A stretch of 5,296 nucleotides of DNA from Pseudomonadota bacterium (GTDB lineage Bacteria; Pseudomonadota; Gammaproteobacteria; Burkholderiales; Gallionellaceae), in the NCBI GenBank assembly GCA_021781695.1, contig JAJXWG010000137.1:1-5296 (forward strand), written 5' to 3'. Positions 1 to 5,246 of this stretch are shown one piece after another. The first letter of the stretch is position 1. Each line of letters opens with the position of its first letter. Both the position numbers and the translations under genes were made by a program. The notes beneath the pieces were generated by a model, which searched no databases, was not told the origin of the DNA, and saw only the letters and a list, made by a program, of their open reading frames with translations.

Positions 1-963
1 GATCGCGGAGGAAGGCACGACGATTGCACCCTTGACCGTGTTGACGAGCAGCCGGATGTTGACGAACTGATTGGGGAAAAGCATGCGGCGGGCATTGGGG
101 AATTCTGCCTTGAGCATCGCGGTGCCGGTCGAAGAGTTGATCTGATTGTCGATCGCGATGACTTTGCCCTTGTCTATTACTGCGCTGCGGCGCTGGTCCC
201 ATGCCTCGGCAAACAGGGTCGCATTTTCATGCATGCGTTCGAGAACAGCCGGCAGCTCTGTTTGAGCGATAGGAAACAGCACGGCGATGGGCTGGATTTC
301 CGCGACCGTGACGATGGGCATGGTATTCGCGGCGGTGCCGGAAAGCGCGCTGTTGCCGCCGCCGATCGCCCCTGCGGTGCCCAAGATGTTGCCCGCGCTG
401 ACCTGGCGCAATCCCACTATCCCCGAGATCGGGGAGGTGATGCGCGTCCAGCCAAGCTGCATCTGAGCATTGTTCTGCGCCGCCTTGTCTGCTGCAACCG
501 TGCCCTTCAGTTGGGCGACAGTGGCGCGCTGGTCTACCGCCTGCTGCTCGGAAATGGAGTCCTGCGCCAGCAGCGTTTCATAACGCTGCAGGTCTGCCTG
601 CGCGCCGTCAAGCTGAGCCTGGTCGCGCATCGTCTGCGCCTTGGCCTGATCGAGCAGCACCTGATAAGGCTCCGGGTCCAGAGTGGCCAGCAATTGGCCC
701 GCCTTCACCGATTGCCCTTCGTGAAAATTCACGCTCTTTAACAGGCTTGCCACGCGCGGCATCACGTTGACATAGTTAAGCGGCAGAACCGTGCCCTGCG
801 CTTCTATCCATACCGGCATGGACTGCTGCTGTGCTGTTGCAGCGGTTACCGGGATGGGCTGGTTGGCGCCAGGCTTCTTCTCGGCGGCGTGAGCCTGGTG
901 ACAGGAAAGCAGCATGGCAAGACTGACAAATCCCGCGATGCAGAGTGAGCTGGAATAGCGCAT
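1..963 (-). CDS. RND efflux periplasmic adaptor, MdtA/MuxA type (C-terminus cut by window edge)
   Basis: Membrane-fusion (HlyD-family) protein that links an inner-membrane RND pump to an outer-membrane channel. I translated the minus strand myself: 321 codons stay open to base 1, so the C-terminal part is missing. Residues 1-26 form a signal peptide with hydrophobic core at about 8-20. Cleavage may follow AHA (24-26), or Cys21 in LLSC may be a lipobox. A biotinyl-lipoyl half motif lies near 65-97 (PRVASLLKSVNFHEGQ, then LLATLDPEPY). A Gln/Ala-rich alpha-hairpin spans about 98-172 and the second half motif TSPISGIVG lies at 177-184. The beta-barrel segment includes EAWD (253-256), IDNQINSSTGT (271-281) and LFPNQFVN (295-302), close to my memory of E. 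coli MdtA. Start at 963 is chosen because it gives a clean signal peptide. In-frame ATGs at 987 and 1050 exist and no good ribosome site marks any of them. The pump gene should lie beyond the left edge. mdtA orthology is not proven, so no symbol is given. Confidence 0.9.
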   Translation of the reverse strand, partial: MRYSSSLCIAGFVSLAMLLSCHQAHAAEKKPGANQPIPVTAATAQQQSMPVWIEAQGTVLPLNYVNVMPRVASLLKSVNFHEGQSVKAGQLLATLDPEPYQVLLDQAKAQTMRDQAQLDGAQADLQRYETLLAQDSISEQQAVDQRATVAQLKGTVAADKAAQNNAQMQLGWTRITSPISGIVGLRQVSAGNILGTAGAIGGGNSALSGTAANTMPIVTVAEIQPIAVLFPIAQTELPAVLERMHENATLFAEAWDQRRSAVIDKGKVIAIDNQINSSTGTAMLKAEFPNARRMLFPNQFVNIRLLVNTVKGAIVVPSSAI

Positions 964-1023
964 GGGAGACTGGAGAGTGAATAACATAAATGATAGTCCG
1001 AAAATGCATATTGGGTAAACGCT

Positions 1024-1029
1024 ATTATA
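1024..1029 (-). promoter_or_regulatory. Candidate -10 box of the efflux adaptor promoter
   Basis: On the minus strand this reads TATAAT, a perfect sigma-70 -10 hexamer. Transcription would begin near 1017, leaving a leader of about 53 bases before the ATG at 963. That would exclude the in-frame ATG at 1050 as start. The -35 is poor: the best match, TTGGAA at 1055-1050, is 20 bases away, longer than the usual 17, which would suit an activated or weak promoter. This is inference from sequence only. Confidence 0.5.
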
Positions 1030-1060
1030 CGGAAGAAATTCGGCAGCCATTCCAATTGAA

Positions 1061-1084
1061 CCCGGCCTTCGAAAATTCGCCGGG
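1061..1084. repeat. GC-rich inverted repeat CCCGGC-N12-GCCGGG
   Basis: Perfect 6-base arms at 1061-1066 and 1079-1084 flank an AT-rich 12-base centre. The centre overlaps a second, offset dyad, CGAA-AA-TTCG, at 1070-1079. No T-run follows on either strand, so it is not a standard terminator. It lies just upstream of the likely -35 region of the adaptor promoter, where a dimeric regulator could bind. Function is unknown. Confidence 0.4.
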
Positions 1085-1117
1085 CGTTCATCCCTGATTT
1101 ATGGAATAGGCCTTGTA

Positions 1118-1127
1118 AACAGCTGTT
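1118..1127. repeat. 10-base perfect palindrome AACAGCTGTT
   Basis: A perfect palindrome roughly in the middle of the divergent intergenic region. It could be half of an operator or a chance occurrence. Nothing else supports a function. Confidence 0.25.
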
Positions 1128-1141
1128 GTTCGAGCGTTTGA

Positions 1142-1155
1142 TTCCGAAATCGGAA
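1142..1155. promoter_or_regulatory. Inverted repeat TTCCGA-AA-TCGGAA at the parA -35 region, possible operator
   Basis: Perfect 6-base arms with a 2-base centre. It ends 13 bases before the TATAAT at 1169, so it covers the position where a -35 hexamer would be (about 1146-1151). No good -35 sequence is present there. This is the geometry expected for an operator, either for repression or for an activator replacing the -35. No regulator is identified. Confidence 0.4.
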
Positions 1156-1168
1156 AGGCTTTTACGAC

Positions 1169-1174
1169 TATAAT
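1169..1174 (+). promoter_or_regulatory. Candidate -10 box of the parA promoter
   Basis: A perfect TATAAT about 36 bases upstream of the parA ATG. The predicted transcript starts near 1181, within the 8-base palindrome ATCCGGAT at 1177-1184, giving a leader of about 24 bases that carries the ribosome site. A TTGATT at 1138-1143 is 25 bases away, too far for a normal -35. The extended sequence TATAATTCA recurs exactly at the next gene's promoter candidate. Confidence 0.5.
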
Positions 1175-1194
1175 TCATCCGGATAGTCATATTT

Positions 1195-1198
1195 GGAG
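1195..1198 (+). promoter_or_regulatory. Ribosome binding site that sets the parA start
   Basis: GGAG, 6 bases before the ATG at 1205. A TTG at 1193 is in frame and would add four residues, but it overlaps the Shine-Dalgarno sequence itself. The ParA family normally begins directly with a short first beta strand as in MAVIAVFNQKGG, so 1205 is the better start. Confidence 0.75.
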
Positions 1199-1204
1199 TA
1201 CAGC

Positions 1205-1969
1205 ATGGCGGTCATCGCCGTATTTAATCAAAAAGGTGGCGTAGGAAAAACCACCACATGTTTGAATGTCACCGCAGCGCTCTCCATTGCGCAGAAGAAT
1301 CCCATTGCGATCGATCTTGATCCACAGGGACATTTGACTCTGGCCAGCGGCATCAGGAATGTCAATTCGGCGACTAGCATGGTTGCATTTTTTAAACAGC
1401 AGGCGCCGCTGGCAGGCCTGTTGCGGGATACCAGCCGTGGCTGGCAGGCGATACCTGCGGCGCTGGAGCTTGCGAAGCTGGACGCATTGCTGGGCAGCGA
1501 CCCACAGGCTGCAACCATGCTGAAAAAGGGGCTGGCCGAAGACCTGTCCTTGACCGGTGCGCCCATCATCATCGACTGCTGCCCCATGCTGGGCGTGCTG
1601 ACTCTGAACGCGCTGCTGGCATCGGACCGCGTGCTGGTTCCGGTATCGGCCGATTTCCTGTCGCTGCAAGGCGTGCATCGCCTGGACAGCGCGCTGAATG
1701 TGCTGGAACAGAAGCTCAAGCGCAAGATAGAGAGGCGCATCCTGCTGACGCGCTTCGACTCGAGACGCAAGCTCTCCCATGAGATATACGATAAGCTGAA
1801 GGAGCGTTTCGGGAATCTGGTCTGCGAGACGCGCATAGGCGAAAACGTGGCGCTGGCGACCAGTCCCATGCATGGCCAGGATGTATTCGAGTATGCGCCC
1901 CACAGCCCGGGGGCGGCCGATTATCGCGCCTTGGCCAAGGAACTTTGGGAAAGCGGTTTTTTTGCCTGA
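1205..1969 (+). CDS. ParA/Soj/MinD-family ATPase, solitary
   Basis: Cytoplasmic P-loop ATPase of 254 residues, a typical length for short chromosomal ParA proteins without an N-terminal DNA-binding domain. The deviant Walker A motif KGGVGKTT lies at 10-17 with signature Lys10 and catalytic-type Lys15. Walker A' is DLDPQGH at 37-43, with Asp37, and His where the family usually has Asn. The Walker B region is PIIIDCCP at 120-127 with Asp124, followed by LGVLTLNAL and a VPVSADFLSLQGV segment at 145-157, as in Soj. Known relatives dimerise on ATP, bind DNA or membrane and position plasmids, chromosome origins, chemoreceptors or other cargo. No ParB or parS-like array is visible, so the partner is unknown. 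A cargo-positioning role is as likely as chromosome segregation. It has its own promoter candidate and a good ribosome site. A T7 run at 1957-1963 encodes its final Phe-Phe. A diguanylate cyclase gene follows 82 bases later on the same strand. Confidence 0.92.
   Translation: MAVIAVFNQKGGVGKTTTCLNVTAALSIAQKNPIAIDLDPQGHLTLASGIRNVNSATSMVAFFKQQAPLAGLLRDTSRGWQAIPAALELAKLDALLGSDPQAATMLKKGLAEDLSLTGAPIIIDCCPMLGVLTLNALLASDRVLVPVSADFLSLQGVHRLDSALNVLEQKLKRKIERRILLTRFDSRRKLSHEIYDKLKERFGNLVCETRIGENVALATSPMHGQDVFEYAPHSPGAADYRALAKELWESGFFA
1927..1963 (+). terminator. Possible weak intrinsic terminator overlapping the end of parA
   Basis: An imperfect stem can be drawn: CGCCTT (1927-1932) against AAAGCG (1950-1955) with one mismatch, then CCAAG (1935-1939) against TTTGG (1944-1948) around a short loop, with small internal bulges. 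It is followed after one base by seven consecutive T (1957-1963), six bases before the end of the stop codon. A competing 12-base palindrome, CCTTGGCCAAGG, lies at 1929-1940. The stem is weak, so termination would be partial at best. I have not computed folding energies. Confidence 0.3.
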
Positions 1970-2004
1970 TCCACATTACAATATCCGCAGTAGCGCAAGC
2001 CATT

Positions 2005-2010
2005 TATAAT
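2005..2010 (+). promoter_or_regulatory. Candidate -10 box of the diguanylate cyclase gene
   Basis: A perfect TATAAT, within the 9-mer TATAATTCA also found at the parA promoter. The start would be near 2017, giving a leader of about 35 bases. The nearest -35-like sequence, TTACAA at 1976-1981, is 23 bases away, so the promoter may be weak or need an activator. A small inverted repeat, GGCAA (2014-2018) with TTGCC (2029-2033), covers the predicted start and leader. It is too short to be a riboswitch. Confidence 0.4.
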
Positions 2011-2051
2011 TCAGGCAAGTCACCTGCATTGCCCGTAATCAACCTAATACC

Positions 2052-3122
2052 ATGACCGACATTAAACCCACCGGCCTGCCCGGCGTATTGAAGACGCTGG
2101 GTTCGATGACCGCGATCCGCGACACCTATCTCGTCGAGCAGAGCCTGTTGCGCACGTTAGGCCCGATACTCGGCGTACTCGAGACTTCCCTTTACCGGGT
2201 TGACGACAGGGGTGCGATACTGCGCTTCCTGCATCACAGGCGCTCGTCTGTGATGACAGAAGACGGCGTGCATCGCGTCGTTGAGCGAATTGAAGAAGTC
2301 ACTAACGACAGGGATATCCCGAAGGAAATTCACGACTTGCTCGAAAACGTGCGCATGCTCGACAGGCCATGCAGCCGGAAGATGGGGGAAGAGCTGGTCA
2401 TCTGCTATCCGCTGAGGGGCGGCCAGGTGCTGCGAGGCTATTTCGTTTTCCGGCGCGACAGGGAGGTGACGCCCGTCGAAGAGGCCATCATCAGCGGGAT
2501 CCTCGAGGTATTCTCGAATTACTATGCGCTGCTGGACACCAGTCAGCGTGACCAGCTGACCGGTCTTTTCAACCGGTATTCGCTCGAAGTCAATCTTGAC
2601 CGCCTGTGGAACCTGCTGCTGTTGCGCATGAGGGAGACGGTCATTGATCATGACGAGCATAGGCGGCATACGCCGCACACCTATTGGCTGGGTGTGCTGG
2701 ATGTGGATCATTTCAAAACTATCAACGACAAACACGGGCATGTGATAGGCGACGAGGTGCTGATCATGGTCGCGCGTCTGCTGGAAAAATCGTTTCGCCA
2801 GTCCGATCTGCTGTATCGTTTCGGCGGGGAGGAGTTTGTCGCGATCATAGCGGCAGATGATCTCGAGGCGGCAACGCATGCATTCGAGCGCGCAAGGGAT
2901 TCGATAGAACGATTCAGTTTCCCGCAGGTTGGGCATATCACGATCAGCGGGGGCTTCAGCGGAGCAGACTACAACGTGCTGCCCCAGGAAGTGATCAACC
3001 GGGCAGACTCGGCGCTTTACGCAGCGAAGGATGCAGGGCGCAACTGCATCTGCCACTATGATACGCTGGTCAGGCAGGGTGTCCTTAAAGAAATTGAGTC
3101 GGGCAGCATAGATTTGTTCTAG
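2052..3122 (+). CDS. Diguanylate cyclase with GAF-like N-terminal region and GGDEF domain
   Basis: Makes the second messenger c-di-GMP from two GTP. 356 residues, with no membrane segment, so cytoplasmic. Residues about 20-160 resemble a GAF sensory domain (inferred from length and pattern, ligand unknown). The GGDEF domain spans about 165-340. It opens with DQLTGLFNR at 167-175, has metal-binding DVDHFK at 217-222, inhibitory RQSD at 249-252, the active site GGEEF at 258-262, exactly five residues after the RxxD, and ADSALYAAKDAGRN at 318-331. All key residues are present, so an active, product-inhibited enzyme is expected. The stretch between DQLTGL and DVDHF is about 15 residues longer than in PleD as I recall it and is rich in His and charged residues. 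There is no EAL domain. The ATG at 2052 lacks a clear ribosome site. No other ATG/GTG/TTG start lies upstream in frame before a stop, and Met19 (2106) is an alternative. The gene converges on ubiB. Confidence 0.93.
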   Translation: MTDIKPTGLPGVLKTLGSMTAIRDTYLVEQSLLRTLGPILGVLETSLYRVDDRGAILRFLHHRRSSVMTEDGVHRVVERIEEVTNDRDIPKEIHDLLENVRMLDRPCSRKMGEELVICYPLRGGQVLRGYFVFRRDREVTPVEEAIISGILEVFSNYYALLDTSQRDQLTGLFNRYSLEVNLDRLWNLLLLRMRETVIDHDEHRRHTPHTYWLGVLDVDHFKTINDKHGHVIGDEVLIMVARLLEKSFRQSDLLYRFGGEEFVAIIAADDLEAATHAFERARDSIERFSFPQVGHITISGGFSGADYNVLPQEVINRADSALYAAKDAGRNCICHYDTLVRQGVLKEIESGSIDLF

Positions 3123-3150
3123 GCCTGGACCAGAATAATGGTTCCCGAAA

Positions 3151-4665
3151 TTAGCCCAGTAGCAGCCAGATCAGCTGCAAAAGCAGAATCACCGCGATCA
3201 CACCCAGCCACATGTTGCGGCGCTGCTGCTGTGCAAGCAACTGCAGCATCGCCTGTTCGACGCCTGCCGCAGGATTATCCAAAAGCCGTTGATGCAGAAG
3301 ACGCGGCAGTTGCGGCAGCAGGGTTGCGTAATTGGGGGCCTCTTCCTTCAGCGACTTCAGGAAACCGCGCCAGCCCACCTGTTCGCTCATCCAGCGTTCC
3401 AGCCACGGCTTTGCGGTTTTCCAGAGATCCAGCTCTGGATCCAGCTGCAATCCCAACCCTTCGATGTTGAGCAGGGTTTTCTGCAGCAACACCAGTTGCG
3501 GCTGGACTTCGATGCCGAAGCGTCTCGAAGTTTGAAACAGGCGAAGCAGCACGCGGCCGAAAGAGACTTCCTTCAGCGGCCTGTCGAAGATGGGTTCGCA
3601 GACGGCGCGTATCGCTGACTCCAGTTCATCCACTCGCGTCTCTTTGGGCGCCCATCCGGATTCGATGTGAACCTCGGCGACACGCTTGTAGTCGCGTTGG
3701 AAGAATGCGATGAAATTCTGCGCGAGATAATGTTTGTCGACATCGGTGAGCGTGCCCATGATGCCGAAATCCAGCGCGATGTAGCGACCGTCTTTTGCCA
3801 CCTGGACGTTGCCGGGATGCATGTCGGCGTGAAAGAAGCCGTCGCGGAAAACCTGGGTGTAGAAAATTTCGACCCCGTCGGCGGCAAGTTTAGGGATGTC
3901 CACGCCCGCAGTTCTCAACGCATCCACCTGGCTGACAGGCATGCCGTACATGCGTTCCATGACCATGACCTCGGTCGTGCAATAATCCCAGAACATTTCT
4001 GGGACCAGCAGCTTTCTGGAGTCGGCGAAGTTGCGCCTCAGCTGGCTGCCGTTGGCGGCCTCCCGCGTCAGATCCAGTTCATCGGACAGATGCTTCTCGA
4101 ATTCCGCAATCACCTCGCGCGGCTTCAGGCGGCGTCCGTCTTCCCACAGCCATTCGATCAGGTCGGCGCCTATCTTGAGCAGTGCGATGTCGTGCGCGAT
4201 GGTGAGCGCAATGCCGGGGCGAAGTATCTTCACGGCGACCTCGCGCCCGTCGTGCAGCACCGCAAAATGCACCTGCGCCACGGAAGCGCTGGCAACCGGG
4301 GTTTCCTCAAAACTTCTGAACGTCTCAAGCAGGGGTTTGCGGTAGGCGCTCTCGAGCAATGAGAGTGCCTGCCTTGATGGGAACGGAGGCACCTGGTCCT
4401 GCAGCTTGGCCAGCTCGTCGGCGATATCGGCAGGCATCAGGTCGCGTCTTGTGGAGAGCATCTGTCCGAATTTGACGAAGATCGGCCCCAGGCTTTCCAG
4501 CGCCTGGCGCAGGCGGACCGCGCGCGGGTTTGAGGTGTCGCGCATGAACAGCAGTGTATTCAATGGCGCACGCAACCAGCGCATGCGCTCATGCGCCAGC
4601 AGGAATTCGTCCAGCCCGAAACTCAGGACAACAAAGATAATTTTTAACAGGCGGAAAAGGCGCAT
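3151..4665 (-). CDS. ubiB: UbiB, ADCK/ABC1-type atypical kinase-like ATPase of ubiquinone biosynthesis
   Basis: Needed for coenzyme Q synthesis. The family has ATPase rather than proven protein-kinase activity and is thought to help extract or hand over membrane-bound ubiquinone precursors. 504 residues. The family-specific KxGQ motif is KFGQ at 65-68, followed by MLSTRRDLMP. The Ala-rich nucleotide loop ASASVAQVH lies at 125-133, the ATP-contacting Lys in VAVK at 146, the ExD motif ELD at 196-198, HADMHPGN at 279-286, and the metal-binding DFG at 299-301. A single hydrophobic membrane segment closes the protein (about 485-503, after RRN). E. coli UbiB is about 546 residues, so this one is some 40 shorter at the C-terminus, where that protein has two membrane segments. 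Start at 4665 is chosen because it gives the usual MRLFRLLKI opening. The reading frame stays open upstream across ubiJ but that part is non-coding. AGGGA from the end of ubiJ lies about 10 bases ahead of the ATG. Confidence 0.95.
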   Translation of the reverse strand: MRLFRLLKIIFVVLSFGLDEFLLAHERMRWLRAPLNTLLFMRDTSNPRAVRLRQALESLGPIFVKFGQMLSTRRDLMPADIADELAKLQDQVPPFPSRQALSLLESAYRKPLLETFRSFEETPVASASVAQVHFAVLHDGREVAVKILRPGIALTIAHDIALLKIGADLIEWLWEDGRRLKPREVIAEFEKHLSDELDLTREAANGSQLRRNFADSRKLLVPEMFWDYCTTEVMVMERMYGMPVSQVDALRTAGVDIPKLAADGVEIFYTQVFRDGFFHADMHPGNVQVAKDGRYIALDFGIMGTLTDVDKHYLAQNFIAFFQRDYKRVAEVHIESGWAPKETRVDELESAIRAVCEPIFDRPLKEVSFGRVLLRLFQTSRRFGIEVQPQLVLLQKTLLNIEGLGLQLDPELDLWKTAKPWLERWMSEQVGWRGFLKSLKEEAPNYATLLPQLPRLLHQRLLDNPAAGVEQAMLQLLAQQQRRNMWLGVIAVILLLQLIWLLLG

Positions 4666-4670
4666 GTCGG

Positions 4671-5246
4671 CTAGTTCCCTGTACTGTCGGAAAGACGCTT
4701 GATGCGCTGTTCCAGCCTTGCGATGTCGTCCCGCAAGGTGTCCACCTGCTGCATGAAGGAATATATTTGCTGAGGCTTGGCAAGCACCGGCTGTTCTTCC
4801 GTCAGGTATTCGGAAGCGGCCTGAGCAAGACTGAGCAGCGATGCGCCGACGTTGCGGTTCTGTACCGTTTGCACGATGCGCTCGGCCAGGATGTCGCCGG
4901 TCACGGCGCTCAAGTCTTCGGCTGCATCCCAGCGCAGATTGCGCGACAGGAAAAAAATTTCGGCAAGCAGGGCCGCATCGCCCGATCCCTCTATATCCTT
5001 GTAGGCCAGTTCGTCTTGCACTGCCAGACGCGGCAACAGCGACGGGGCAATGACGCACAGCGCATCGGGAGAGTCGGTATCTTCGGCATGACCTACCCGG
5101 CCATCGGGCAGAATGGTATAGGCCATCGACAGCGGGGCGACATCGAAACGCACTGTCTTGCCGGAAAAACGCGCAAGTCTTGCCAGCGCCCAGCTGTTTT
5201 GCATGAGCATGTGATTCAGGGCTGAGGCCGACAACCTTGAGATCAT
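4671..5246 (-). CDS. ubiJ: UbiJ, SCP2-domain accessory factor of ubiquinone biosynthesis
   Basis: UbiJ binds polyprenyl lipid intermediates through its SCP2 domain and, with UbiK, supports the soluble complex of Ubi hydroxylases and methyltransferases. 191 residues from this start, against about 200 in E. coli. The SCP2-like part spans roughly 1-100. The segment WDAAEDLSAVTGDI at 106-119 matches the family's conserved Asp-Pro-Ala-x-x-Leu-x-x-x-x-Gly-Asp-Ile region. The C-terminus (about 160-188) is a charged amphipathic helix, probably a coiled coil suited to pairing with UbiK. The start is uncertain. ATG at 5246 fits the family's usual opening (MISRLSASALNHMLM), but an ATG at 5282 is in frame and the frame remains open to the window edge, and neither has a clear ribosome site. 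A TGA in another frame overlaps the ATG at 5246 as ATGA, so an upstream gene may end there. ubiB follows after 5 bases, so the two are co-transcribed. The usual partner upstream would be ubiE, outside the window. Confidence 0.9.
   Translation of the reverse strand: MISRLSASALNHMLMQNSWALARLARFSGKTVRFDVAPLSMAYTILPDGRVGHAEDTDSPDALCVIAPSLLPRLAVQDELAYKDIEGSGDAALLAEIFFLSRNLRWDAAEDLSAVTGDILAERIVQTVQNRNVGASLLSLAQAASEYLTEEQPVLAKPQQIYSFMQQVDTLRDDIARLEQRIKRLSDSTGN

Larger units (their letters stand above)
964..1204. other. Divergent intergenic region, regulatory
   Basis: This 241-base stretch separates the leftward efflux adaptor from the rightward parA. It is visibly more AT-rich than the genes and contains no convincing gene. 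Small reading frames that cross it are out of frame with both neighbours and encode nothing recognisable. It holds a TATAAT box for each direction and at least four short inverted repeats, listed separately. Both genes therefore probably start here, and shared control is possible but not shown. Confidence 0.75.

Noticed and set aside
229..741. Plus-strand open frame of 170 codons opposite the efflux adaptor
   Set aside because: The opposite strand carries an uninterrupted, well-matched MdtA-type protein, and this frame has no motif or start signal.
846..1190. Small minus-strand frames (77 and 114 codons) reaching into the divergent intergenic region
   Set aside because: They overlap the signal-peptide region of the adaptor in other frames, and nothing in their translations looks like a protein family.
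1187..1903. Minus-strand open frames of 238 and 213 codons opposite parA
   Set aside because: The ParA motifs are unambiguous on the plus strand, and these frames give low-complexity, Gln/Arg- or Ser-rich translations with no family resemblance.
1970..2051. A c-di-GMP riboswitch ahead of the diguanylate cyclase gene
   Set aside because: The gap is only 82 bases, the predicted leader about 35, and no GEMM-like conserved core is visible.
2157..3056. Long minus-strand open frame of 299 codons opposite the GGDEF gene
   Set aside because: It lies wholly inside a clearly coding plus-strand gene, shows no recognisable motif, and is the kind of antisense frame that GC-rich coding DNA leaves open.
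3123..3150. Bidirectional terminator between the converging GGDEF and ubiB genes
   Set aside because: Only a broken, low-quality dyad (TTCT at 3117-3120 with AGAA at 3132-3135) is present and there is no T-run on either strand, so I cannot support a terminator.
3667..4362. Plus-strand open frame of 231 codons opposite ubiB
   Set aside because: It is the mirror of the conserved UbiB kinase-like region and has no ribosome site or recognisable domain.
4666..5058. Upstream extension of the ubiB frame to a 635-residue protein
   Set aside because: The added 131 residues are an out-of-frame reading of ubiJ, and the UbiB family begins at the MRLFRLLKI start.
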